Below the pieces are notes generated by a model, which was not told where the DNA came from, searched no databases, and was given only the letters and a program-made list of their open reading frames with translations. Positions 34,841 to 45,387 of a DNA stretch of 64,000 nt are shown here, piece by piece (position 1 is the stretch's first letter; each line of letters starts with the position of its first letter). A program made the position numbers and the translations under genes. The DNA comes from Ustilaginoidea virens (Eukaryota > Ascomycota > Sordariomycetes > Hypocreales > Clavicipitaceae), in NCBI RefSeq assembly GCF_000687475.1, contig NC_057320.1, positions 310,001 to 374,000 of the forward strand, given 5' to 3'.

Positions 34841-36784
34841 TATAAGACCTCTGTGGCTGAGAGGAAAAGGGAGTTTGGTCCTGATATGACTGGCGACTGG
34901 AAGTGAAGATGGAGAAATGTCTGGTCTAGCGAGAATCGCAAAGTAGAGTCATCGCTGTACACCAGATGGCCGTTTATATACGACAAAAAAAAAAGAGCGT
35001 CCGAATATCGTAACACGAGTTGACAAACTGACTGCTTCCTGAATGGTGGTCTTACAGGGGCAAAGGGACCGGGTACCTTTGAGGCTTTCAGCAAAGTCCC
35101 TTCACCCATGTTATGAGCAAGTCTTGGCTGATGCAGCCGAACCGGCGGCTACAGCCTCAGCCCTTGCAGCCATCCGGGTCGAGGCCGCTTTCTTCTCCAG
35201 TAGGCTGCTGGCCCAAGGCCTTCATGCACATGCCAAAAACTCGCAGAGCAAGTCTTGCATCCACAGGATAGCATGGTAAGTACAGGACAGCCCTGCAGTC
35301 CCTTTGTCAGTCATTAGATAGCTCCTCGATATACTATAAATGCCTAGCCTAACCAGCTACAAGAACCAGGTCATCTGCAGTGCAAATAAACTGTGGACAC
35401 GCGGGGAACCGCCAAGACCAACGAGTCTGGTCTGGCGAATCAGCCTCATCATTGTGAACCGAGCCGCGGGCCAGGGCTCTGTGCAACTAGCCTCGATTCA
35501 ACTGGTACAACGCACGACGAGACGGCCCTTGGCCTGCGGAGCCCTGTGCAGCAAGCTAAACCCGCACCGATTCGAAGGTTGGACTTTTTGTAAAAGCAAC
35601 ACCTGCCTCATGCGGGAGGTGGTGGATCTGATATGTTGGAGAGAGGACCGTTACTGATGTGGTCCTTGCATCTGGGTACGCCAACTGCCAGTCTGAAGAG
35701 ACTGAATTTCAGTCATCGAAGATACTGTGTCCGCTGTCGATTGGGCGGGCATTGGCGTCGTCGTAGTTCCATATCCGTGCTACTTCTCGCTACAGAAGAA
35801 AGGGGGAAAATGAGACGCGTTTCACCTGGCGAGCATGACGAGGATGTTGGATGTTGGCACAGAGCAAGTGGAAAGGCGACGCTGGCTCAAGCTGCCGACA
35901 GTTTGGAGCTTGGGGGCAGTGCATCGTGCCGGCCTAGACCAGCGACCAGCATGGCAGCAAACAGTGGGGGCATATGCAGCCGCGTGCGAGGTCACGTGTT
36001 CTGCAAGGCAGGTGCTTGCACATTGTAGAGAGTTGCCACTCAGCGTTAGCGTGATCGTAAACCACTCTTGACACCCGATGCCGATGATATATGGCTTTAT
36101 TTTACCCCTTGCCCAATATTCATACAACATACTGGTCGGGCTCCATGATCTACACACCATCGGGCAGTCGTACCTAGACCGCGGAACCGTGACGTGACAT
36201 ACTACACCTGCTTCGGAATCGCGGGCTAGCGGCTGCGGCAGAGCTTCGCGACGCCAAAGGCTCTCTTCTACCACTATATCAATGTATACTGGACACCTTA
36301 GAGGCTCTACGCATGTGCGTAAATAGCCTGTACGATCCCCTTATATACCCGATCATCTGCAACCTTGCTGGCAAAACATATAGCACAAGTAACCTAACTT
36401 GGAAGGAAAATACCCCCCGGCGCCCGCAATCGCCAGAGCGCACAAGTGACTCGCCTGCCGCCGCTATCAACAATGCAGGCTACAAGACTCTTTATACAGA
36501 GAAATATACGGAATATATAGAAGAATATGCTTACGCACATACCTTAGGAGGTAGGTAAGGTACCTAATTATATTCCGTCGCTTAGTGGGGCGATTTACTA
36601 ATAGCTGATTAGGCGCAGCAATTCTAATATACTCCCTATCAGGGGTTAATGTTGAAAGAAAATTAGTCATCAGGGGTTGGTCAAATTTCGATAAAGTTCG
36701 CGGCAATGATAAATGTGGCTGGGGGCCCCCTGAATTTCAGCCGCGACAATACCTCTGAAGGCATCCCTTCCTGGTCAACAGACA
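34841..36784. other. Intergenic region, no supported gene
   Basis: Promoter of the secreted protein at its left end (TATA near 34975). The rest has only short overlapping frames on both strands without start context, splice logic or recognisable motifs. Long AT-rich spots (36480-36620) precede the kinase-like gene. Confidence 0.5.
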
Positions 36785-37224
36785 ATGTCAGCAGACCTGC
36801 AAGAGGAAACCACGTCGACTTCGCAGCCAGGTGAGCAACTACGCGTCTACCAGAAGGAGATTAGGAGATTGAGTGGAGATCCTCTAACAGTCCAACTGAA
36901 GCAACGACTGGCAACGCTCGTGAAAATTACAAGCGCCTCTTCCAAGAAGCTGAGGAGAAGCTTCAGGAAGCCGAGGAGCGATACAGAAAGATACAGCAGC
37001 AAGCCGAGGAGCGATACAGAAAGATACAGCAGCAAGCCGAGGAGCGATACAGAAAGACAGAGCAGCTAGCCGAGGAGAAGCTTCAGCAAATCCAGGAGCG
37101 AGAAAGATATACTACCTTTGACGAGTTTATTCTCCTTTGCCACAACCTATATCACCTGCCAAAAGTCTTAGATTCTTCCCAGTTAACTGCAGGAAAGATC
37201 CCTCTTAATAATCCCACTAAAGCA
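36785..37224 (+). other. Upstream tandem copy of the coiled-coil segment, possible true 5' end of the next gene
   Basis: The frame of the next gene is open back to 36865. Bases 36892-37212 are a 321-bp tandem copy of the sequence around 37213-37533: TTGNARENYKRLFQEAEEKL ... TTFDEFILLCHNLYHLPKV mirrors the main gene's TGNAPKDYERLFREAEEKL ... TTFDEFVLQCHNLFHLPKV. The copy's start codon is ACG where the main copy has ATG. A separate ATG at 36785 (MSADLQEET, a typical family start) is one frame off, so the ancestral start appears detached by a frameshift near 36860-36880. An intron (GTGAGC at 36831) was tested and does not restore phase. Confidence 0.7.
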
Positions 37225-39468
37225 ATGACTGGCAACGCTCCTAAGGATTACGAGCGCCTCTTCCGAGAAGCTGAGGAGAAGCTTCAGCAAGCCGATGAGC
37301 GACTCAGAGAGTCACGGCAGCAAGCCGAGGAGCGACTCAGAGAGTCACAGCAGCAAGCCGAGGAGCGACACAGAAAGTCACTGCAGCAAGCCGAGGAGCG
37401 ACAGAGACAGACCACCTTTGATGAGTTTGTTCTCCAGTGCCACAATCTATTTCACCTGCCGAAAGTCGCAAATATTTCGGAGTCAACTACTGGAACGATT
37501 CCTGCGCCAAAACGCAAATATTGTCCTGCACGACTAGTTCCATGGGTGGATTGTCCGTCTCAATTACAATCCGTCTACGACTCCATCCGCCGTCACTTCC
37601 GATCGGGAGACAATGCAGCTCAACGAGTCTTTCCGTCCTCGATCCTCCTGGAAGGATTTCAGGAAGAAGTGATGGCTAAAGCAATAAGCTGCGAGCAGGA
37701 CTTGCTAATCTATGACCGTCTAACTAGGGAAAATCGCATACGTGATGTTGTTTCTCAGTTATGCAAAATCCCTGCTGCACGGCAAGAGTTGCAACTAGGT
37801 GACGGGATAGAGTTTGCAAGCCATGCAAGCCCGGCCGAGACCGAAACCCTGACGAGCGAGGCGTCTGGTGGTCTTCCGACCATCACCAAGCCACTACCCG
37901 ATGTTTTCTCCATCAGCAAGGTAAATGGTGAAGATTGCAAAGTCATTTCGACTTGTGAGCAGAAGCCGCCTCACAAGCTTTCGGTGGAGACGATCCGCAT
38001 GGGTCTGAGGCCCATGAACCTGTGGCAAGAAATGGTCAAATCCAACAAGATACCAACCGATCCAACCGAGAAGATGAAATATGATGCTGCGCGCCTAGTT
38101 TGCTCAGCGATTGTCCAGGAGTACCATGTGATGATCTCGTTGGGATTGGAGTACTCGTATCTCACCAATGGACCACACGCGGATGTGATGTTATGGGTTC
38201 CGTACGATGATCCTAGCACGCTTCATTTCCATCTCGCTGAACCAAGCAAGCAAGGATATATAAGCGTCGGGAACACGATCAATCAGCCGACGACGTCCGT
38301 CACCGGCATCCTATGCCTTTTGATGATGAGCCTCAGATCACGCCCACGAGGCAATCAGTGGCGGGCCTGGGCCCGGTCGCAGCTTAAGGGTTGGAGGACG
38401 AGTTTCGATTACGCTCATCGGGTTCCACCGAGCCCAGATGGAGGACAAGACGCAGAGCTGCCCAGCTCGGAGCCGGATTATCCAAGCCCTGAAGCAAGTT
38501 CAGAATACATACCATCGTCACCGCTCTCAAACCCCGCAGCGGACAAAGAAACGGCTGCCCGGCCACGGACTCGGGCTTCCTGTGCTCCTTCAGACAAAGA
38601 AAACAGGGCACGCGATACCTCGCCAGACTCATCGGATTCTGATGACTCTGATGATAACCAGGCCAACCCCGCCAGGAAGCGGGGCTTCAGCAGTGTAAGC
38701 GCATCTTGCCAATCAGCTCGTCAACCGGGTCCTCCTGTCCCAGAAGATTACGAGCCGCCGGAGCATAATGCTAGATTTTGCTCGCAGCTATGTATTCTTG
38801 GTCTGCGGAACAACGCGCCGCTAGATAATGACTGCCCAAACGCGGAACTTCATAGGCGCTCTTCAACACAATCCCATCACTCCATTTCAGCGGATGAGCT
38901 GCTCCAAAAGCTTAAGGAGCAGTTGGACAGCAACATAGATGCTTACTGCACGCCTTTCGCCGACCGGGGGGGATATGGCATGCCATTCAAGCTCACCCTG
39001 ACTGCTTATGGCTACACCCTTGTGGGGAAAGGAACAAACCGAAGGCTCTGGGGCGAAGTATCCCAAGAAGCCCAGGCATACAGAATCCTACAAAAGCTTC
39101 AGGGAGTTGCTGTTCCTGTTTTTCTCGGCAGCATTGACTTGAGCATAACATACTTTGACTATTATCTAGGAGACATCCGACATATGCTCATCATGTCATA
39201 CGGCGGCGACGAGATTTCACAGGACCAACGGGGCCGGCTGAAGGGGGAGATTCGAAGATCAATAAAGGAGGTCAAGAACTGCGGCGTCGTTCACCAGGAC
39301 CTCAGGATTCGGAACATGCTGTGGAACAAGGAATCCGAGCGTGTCGTAATCATCGATTTTCACCGTGCCAAGCTTGCCAGACGGCCGATTTTGGCGACAC
39401 AGACGTCGAAGAGAAAAGCGCCTTTGCAATCAGAAGTACGACAGGCAAAGGGTATTCGAGCGTCGTAA
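37225..39468 (+). CDS. Coiled-coil plus kinase-like protein of an expanded fungal family
   Basis: 747 residues from ATG 37225, intronless. Residues 7-70 are a charged coiled coil of QQAEERLRES repeats. Residues 75-400 form a conserved region (TTFDEFVLQCHNLFHLPK, FPSSILLEGFQEE, KPPHKLSVETIRMGLRPMN, VPYDDPSTLHFHLAEPS). Residues 400-500 are acidic Ser/Pro/Asp-rich. Residues 560-720 resemble a small protein-kinase fold: VGKGTNRRLWGEVSQEAQAY, then HQDLRIRN (HxDxxxxN, about 690) and VIIDFHRA (DFG replaced by DFH, about 712). I recognise this arrangement from many paralogues in sordariomycete genomes; no member known to me has an assigned function. Whether it phosphorylates anything is uncertain. 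The start is debatable because of the in-frame duplicated segment upstream. Confidence 0.8.
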   Translation: MTGNAPKDYERLFREAEEKLQQADERLRESRQQAEERLRESQQQAEERHRKSLQQAEERQRQTTFDEFVLQCHNLFHLPKVANISESTTGTIPAPKRKYCPARLVPWVDCPSQLQSVYDSIRRHFRSGDNAAQRVFPSSILLEGFQEEVMAKAISCEQDLLIYDRLTRENRIRDVVSQLCKIPAARQELQLGDGIEFASHASPAETETLTSEASGGLPTITKPLPDVFSISKVNGEDCKVISTCEQKPPHKLSVETIRMGLRPMNLWQEMVKSNKIPTDPTEKMKYDAARLVCSAIVQEYHVMISLGLEYSYLTNGPHADVMLWVPYDDPSTLHFHLAEPSKQGYISVGNTINQPTTSVTGILCLLMMSLRSRPRGNQWRAWARSQLKGWRTSFDYAHRVPPSPDGGQDAELPSSEPDYPSPEASSEYIPSSPLSNPAADKETAARPRTRASCAPSDKENRARDTSPDSSDSDDSDDNQANPARKRGFSSVSASCQSARQPGPPVPEDYEPPEHNARFCSQLCILGLRNNAPLDNDCPNAELHRRSSTQSHHSISADELLQKLKEQLDSNIDAYCTPFADRGGYGMPFKLTLTAYGYTLVGKGTNRRLWGEVSQEAQAYRILQKLQGVAVPVFLGSIDLSITYFDYYLGDIRHMLIMSYGGDEISQDQRGRLKGEIRRSIKEVKNCGVVHQDLRIRNMLWNKESERVVIIDFHRAKLARRPILATQTSKRKAPLQSEVRQAKGIRAS

Positions 39469-40158
39469 GAGGTGTTCGGTATAGAGAAAGGCTTGGCAAA
39501 ATCTTGGGCGGTGCCTCGCATCTTTGGCTCGCTAGTATCATGATGGGACGTCACAAATACCTCGTCATCATTCCGTCTAGAGGGGGAGTGTTGGAAGCGG
39601 AAATGCAGCCGCCCGTAGCGCGCTAGATTGGCGCTTACACCACATGTATCAGGTATTTCGTACGAGAGATGCTGGCCGCAATGGATGCCAGCTGCGATAG
39701 ATTCCTACTCTGTACACGATGTAGCGGTCACAATAGCCGCCTGCTACAATGACCGAGACCACCAGATCGGCCATCACAAGCCGATCCGTCCCGAAACGAA
39801 GAGACGGGGGGTGAGATTACAGAGCAGGTAGAGCGCTTTGGCGAAAAACTAAGAAACAAGCGGTGGCAGAGACTCCGCGTTCCATGGTAGCATTGCCCAT
39901 TGAGATACTGTACCTCAGGGTGCAGCTGCCCCAGCCACGCCTTATATCCGGCCTTTTAGAATGAAACGATCCAAGATGCTGCATCGACGTACCCCTGGAA
40001 ACTCATCATGTTGCATGTAGATTCCATGAGCAGTAAAACAAACCAATTCCCCAAGGGTCGTCCCTCCGTCTCTGCCTGACTAGTGCAAACGGGCCCCGTT
40101 AACCTCGGGCCACGGGTCCAACAGCTGGTTCTGCTCAGCGGTCTAGGGAGCTAGGGCT
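39469..40158. other. Intergenic; possible LTR-like scar
   Basis: At 39579-39600 the plus strand reads AGAGGGGGAGTGTTGGAAGC, which looks like a polypurine tract plus the start of a copia-type LTR (TGTTGG at 39589). I could not find its end or a target duplication. No gene supported. Confidence 0.4.
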
Positions 40159-40885
40159 CTACCCGGACCGTGAGGACAATACCCAGCCCGCTGAGAGTCT
40201 GACACCCTCTTCTGCGACTGCTCCGCAATCAAGGCCCTCCAGCGAGCCGTTTCTTTTCTGTGCTTGCTTGAAGTACAGCGCCGGAAGCTGCTGCACGTCG
40301 CCGGCGCAGTAGAGCATAAGCTCGGTCAGGAGCGGTCTGACGCCGAAAGCCGTGTAGGAGACCCCCCCTTGGATGGATTCCAACAGGCTCTCTCCGAGGC
40401 CCTTTCGATTCTTCCACAGCATGCCGTTGCTCGTTTCTTGCACGCATTGGGAAAAGCCCGGACACGTATTTCCTAGCCTCGGTGTTGCGTCGACTAGCGC
40501 TCTCCATGAGCTGGACGTCCCGAACCCCTCGCAGTCGAATTCCGCAACGGGCGTAAATCGCATCCGAATCGTTCCTGACGTCCAAGAAAACTTTCACAAT
40601 ATCCGGAGACTCTGGGATACCTCGCAGGCTCTTGCAGCGGGTACCCTTGGCCAGAAACGCCGCGCGCCCGAGCGTCAACACGTCGACAACACGACCGGTG
40701 CCAAGACCTGGTCCGGAATAGCACAGCACAGTGAGAAGCGAAGCACTCCCATTCCTGCTCAACCTCTCCCCCCTCGAGGTCGATATATAAAAGGGGCCGT
40801 GCGTCCCCCATTGAGGAATCTTGCAGGACGATCCAGTCCACCAGGTGGGCGACTTTGGCCTCCGAGTCGACGACTTCTGTCCGCC
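40159..40885 (-). pseudogene. DEDD 3'-5' exonuclease-domain gene with two frameshifts
   Basis: The protein is spread over three minus-strand frames in the right order: TEVVDSEAKVAHLVDW and LYIDLEG (the first acidic motif, near 40785), then SRNGSASLLTVLCYSG, VDVLTLGRAAF, KVFLDVRNDSDAIYARCG, VQLMESASRRNTEARKYVSG, then QCVQETSNGMLWKNRKG and LYCAGDVQQLPALY. These match the RNase D/DEDDy exonuclease domain common as a stand-alone or repeat-associated fungal protein. Each break is one extra base in a homopolymer (a G-run near 40773-40778; a T-run near 40453). Either a young pseudogene or an assembly error. Start not determined; stop at 40159. Confidence 0.75.
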
Positions 40886-43800
40886 CTAGGAGCGCTCCTT
40901 GGTATGGGCATGGTGACGAAACGAGCCAGGTGTGATGTGGCTAAAGAAGAGCTTGGGCGGGTTTGGTCCGCGGCATGGGGGTCGCTGTGGTTTACATGGC
41001 GAAATAGGGCCGCAAGTGAAGCTCGGCTTGGCCAGCGCCAGCCCAACATGCCAGCGGCCGACCATCCATCAGTGTTGAAGGACAGCGTGTGTCATAGGGT
41101 CTTCAGGACATCGCGCTATGAATTGGTTGGTCAGAATGCACGTTTGCACGTCATTTCCTCTTTGTGCATCAGAGGAGGCCCTCTCGGGCAACCCCCTAGT
41201 CTTACCTATGTAGTCTTGCTGCTGGTGGCTTTTCCGTCCCACGGCATCATAACCAAGTAATAACATGTGATCTGACAAGAATAGAGCCAAAGGACAGCCA
41301 GAGGGATGCAGTGTGCACCTCCTTGTAGGTCAGTTCAACGTGGGTCAGTTTCGAAAATGCTTGCTTGCCTCCGATGCCATTTTGTCTTGGTCATGTACGC
41401 AGCAAACGAAGACGAATGCGCTCTGCCTGTGGTCGTTGTTTCAGCTGCTCCAGCTTCCAAGTATCTGGTAGCCACAGCGTTCCAGCTCATGCCAAGTTCG
41501 AGATCAGGGCCTGTGAAAAACAAAGCCCGTTCTGTGCAAGCCGGCACTCCACCAGAGAAATCTTCCTCATTCACTGTGGATGAAGAAGCGGCTAAGCCGG
41601 CAGCAGCAAGGCCACGTCAATGTACAAGTGTGAGATTCCATCCTTGCTGCTCGACAATCGTCCAAAGCCGTTTCGCAGGGACCGCATCCACCGCAGCACT
41701 GAAGAGACAGCATCTCCTATCGTCTGCGCCCGTCGCCTTGACTCGACAATGTTTGTCCTCTCCATGTGCGCGCCCAGCAAGTCTTGGCGCAGTGTCCCTT
41801 TTTTCGTTCGAACATCTACCCAGCGGTGATATCCCGCACCGGCATGCAGCCAGCCCGGCCATCATGTCCTTGTATATGCTGGGTTGCATCTGCCGGGGGT
41901 CTGGGTTGTCATGTCTAGCAACTGCGCAGTTCTGAATGTCTCCGGACATTACGGGGCGAATAAGAGGCGGTCCCTGGCCTTCTTCAAGGGGTCGGATTGA
42001 GCAGTAAGGTCGGGCGCTCAAGTTCTGATAAGAGGCTCTCGGGCACGGAAGCAACGTCGTCATCCTTGCCGTTCTCCAAGCAAGTCCTGGGTTCCGGACG
42101 AGCGCCCAGGCATGGAACATGGAGATATTGCAGGTGCCATACAAGTTCTACCCATTGCCGATTATGGTTGATGACGTGGGGTGATCCGAGTCTAGGGCTG
42201 ACGTGAAAAGTGCTCGATAAATAACAAGGGCCCTTTTTCAGTTATTCAATCAAACTGCAACAGTGGCTGGCAAATGAAAACACGACATGCAGTGCAAAGG
42301 ACCGTGATAAAAGCATGGTAATCGATGGAGAACCTGGATAGCATCACCAACACGGCGCAGATCCAAATGCACCAATGCAATTGTGCATCAGTGTCGTGGT
42401 GGCCAGACTGGCTTGATTTCCAAGGGGTCCGTGACTGGGACACGCTCGGTTGCCGCGGCGGAGATAATTTGTCGCCCTGTCGGCTGTGGTAGTGATTAGG
42501 CCGTCTGCCGCGTTATTCACGGCGTGAGACGAGAGCACAACGTACTGGCTCATGGCTGATGAAGCCAACACAAAGCTGGCAGCGTGCAGAAAGAGATGCT
42601 GCGTTTTGCAGGAAAGTGTGATATGGTAGCCCTGAGGATCTAATTGCGTCTCATCTGACCACTTATCCTACCCTCGTAGTACCCATGAAGTCCGCCTCCA
42701 CTGTCAACTGGCAATATTGGGACGGGCCTTGGATTGTACATAGAATTGTACCGCATAAGCACCGCCTTGGGATCAGAGTCATTTTGGCACGGTGCTCGGT
42801 ATGCCAATGTGAGATACTGTATCACTGTTGCATGAAGTTCTTGAGAATATCCTAGGGACGGGGAATGTGGAGGTAGCCAGGTGGGTGAATGCTGCTCTGC
42901 CTCTGTTAATATATTGACTATCCAATGACTACTATAAGGATATCTACCATGATAGATGCCTGCTATTGATAGATAGCCGGCGCGAGAGCCTTCACCGGCT
43001 TGCCAGCGTCCCGTTGGACGGAAAAAAGAGTCTCGGCAGGATTGTCATCGGTTGGATGAAGCTTCCCTCGCCTAAAATTGCCAGGGAGTCATGGACCAAC
43101 ACGCAAGGTTTGGGCCAAGCCAGCCGCAAGTTTTAACTAACCCAAGCGACGGGCCTCGTAGATGCTAGAAACATGTCTCATCCGATGCTGGCGCGTCACT
43201 TAATGAAATCACCTGTCCGACAGGCGGATGGAATTTCCGGCCCATCCTGCTTGCTGCAAGTTTCCATGGCGGCATCAACCCTGAAGTTGGTGTCGCCAGG
43301 ACAAGCAGCTTTGGGGGGCCTCTGGGATCCGTGGGGAGTCAGACGGTGTCGTTTCAGAGCGCCAGATGAGCGAGATTACGCGGCAGAAGGCCTTGTCGAA
43401 AAATTCGGGAAACTTTTGTGCCTTGTGCCTTGTGCCTGTTGATGGGGAACCAAAACAACGGTCGAGGATGTTGTTGGCAACCCTCAGCCTCCTGAGTGCG
43501 CGAAGGCCCCGGAGAGGTCAAGGGACCCACCCACACTAGCTTTGAGGTAGTTGCCGCCTTGGCGTTCATATTAGTAAGCCAGGAAGCGAGGAAGACGAGC
43601 AGAAAGCTTAATCTAATCTTGGCCGCACAAACCCCCCAGTCATTTCGTTTTTTATAACTCTGTACTCCGTACTCCGTACAGAGCATTCGGGAGCAGGACC
43701 TCACTTGCTGATGGATCATGGCACGTTCTACTCCGTACGACTCTGCGGACCCGGGATCCCTAGCCAAGCCAAAAGCCAGACCCAGCCAGCAAGGTAGCAA

Positions 43801-45282
43801 GAGGTAAACCCCGGGCAGGCCATGTCCCTATCAAATGTCAAGCTTGAGTCAAGGCTCAATGCGCTCAGGGACCAGAGCATGCAAACCCTGCAAGCAAGGA
43901 GACGGGTACAGGTGCGGATCGAATCGAATCGAAAAAGCCAAGCGGCACGAGCCACGACGTGGCTGCTTCTTCTGTACTGCGACCGAGGACGTTCTTCGTA
44001 ACTCTCCGGAGTACTTCGTACAGGTGTTATTTTCCGCTTTCCTCCTTCGTTTCTATCCGTTTTAATTTCCCCGCCTCCAGCTGAGCTGAGCTTCTTTCCT
44101 CCGACACCAGGTGGCGGGCAGGCATAGGAAAAAGGAATCCCCAGCCTCGGTGAAATGCCCGCATTGATCCTAGCAACCGGCATCACCCATGCGAGCACTC
44201 GGCCATGGGTGCCTGATGACAGTAAGAAAGGCCATTGGCTGGGTGTGAGTCAATCCCTCGACCATCCCGAATGTCATGTCTCGTTGCCACGAGTGCTTGG
44301 AAGGAGAACGGACCCTTTGCGTTGGGCGCGATGGAAGATAAGTCCGCTGCAGGGGAAGCAAACCAAGCAAGCAAAGGGGTCGCAATATCCGACATGGTCG
44401 ATGGTCGGGGAGAAAGCCACCTGCTTTCAAAGTAATAATTAAAAGTAATAAAAAGAGAGAGAGAGAGAGATGGGGGAAACCAACGAAACCAGCGAAAAAC
44501 CAACCGAACCGACCTTTTTTTTGTTGTGCCAATTGACAGCTCAATGGGACTCGGGATGCCCATTCTGACATGTCGGCCGGTTGGGTTTCATCTGGCGCCA
44601 TGTTTTTCTCTGGCAGCATCAAAGCCCGGCAGTGCGTCGATTCCGGCCAGAGCCGCTGCAAGACGCCTGCAGCTCGACTAGGGGCCCCTGTGCGAGGCAT
44701 GTCGATGGGAATTACGGGTGACAAGAGTACAACGATGTTACGCCTGCAGTGCGGCCGACGGAGGTCGGGGTTGCGGCTACCGAGTAGATGGAATGGCCCT
44801 GGCGGGCACGGACGAGGCACAGGGGCCAGACCGCTGTTAGCCAGGGTGGGTTCTGGTAGATGACGCGGATTGCAGGGTGGCCTTGGGGGTATCGGTGGTT
44901 GTTTTGCCTTGAATTGAAGGTACTGCGCCGAAAAGAGGTGGCGTTTCGAATTCAATTGAACAAGATGGGGACGACGAAGGCGACAGAGAGGGCCGGAGAA
45001 GAAAGACGGCGACAAGACGAGTCCGGGAGAATGAGCACGAGCATGGATGGAGGATGAAGACGGAAAGAAACGAAACAACAGCAGACTCGTGCAAAACCCA
45101 GACCGCAGGCCCCAGCAGAAGCCACTGGGCTTCGAGGTCCTTGCGCCCACATCGCAAAGTGGCGATCCAGGTTCCAGGTTCCAGGTTCCAGGCACAGGGG
45201 TAGCGGGCACGAGTCGACCGACCTCGCGAATGACACCGACCCAAGGCCTCGCTCGTATGAAAACGGCGGCAGGCCTCGTCCA
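40886..45282. other. 4.4-kb gene-poor region
   Basis: Frames here (for example 41306-41935 plus, 41617-42144 minus) have no recognisable motif or start/splice logic, and I do not call them. Visible structure: clusters of the TACTCCGTA motif (43663-43682, 43730-43741, 44010-44020), a (GA)9 run (44453-44470) and a triple AGGTTCC repeat (45169-45190) upstream of the rhodopsin-like gene. Confidence 0.5.
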
Positions 45283-45387
45283 ATGTCTCTCGACCTTCTT
45301 CCATCCCTCGCTTCCACCCCCGTCCTGTCCTCTGTTGTCGACAACGTCTGCGGCTCGACCCTGAGACGATGGTCCCGTAAACCACCC

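Noticed and set aside
36831..36890. Candidate 60-bp intron joining the ATG at 36785 to the kinase-like frame
   Set aside because: Splicing there puts the reading one frame off the downstream ORF.
40373..41260. 295-codon plus-strand frame
   Set aside because: Overlaps the minus-strand exonuclease motifs and has no recognisable features.
41306..42144. Overlapping frames of 209 (plus) and 175 (minus) codons
   Set aside because: No domain, signal peptide or start/splice support on either strand; could be decayed DNA.
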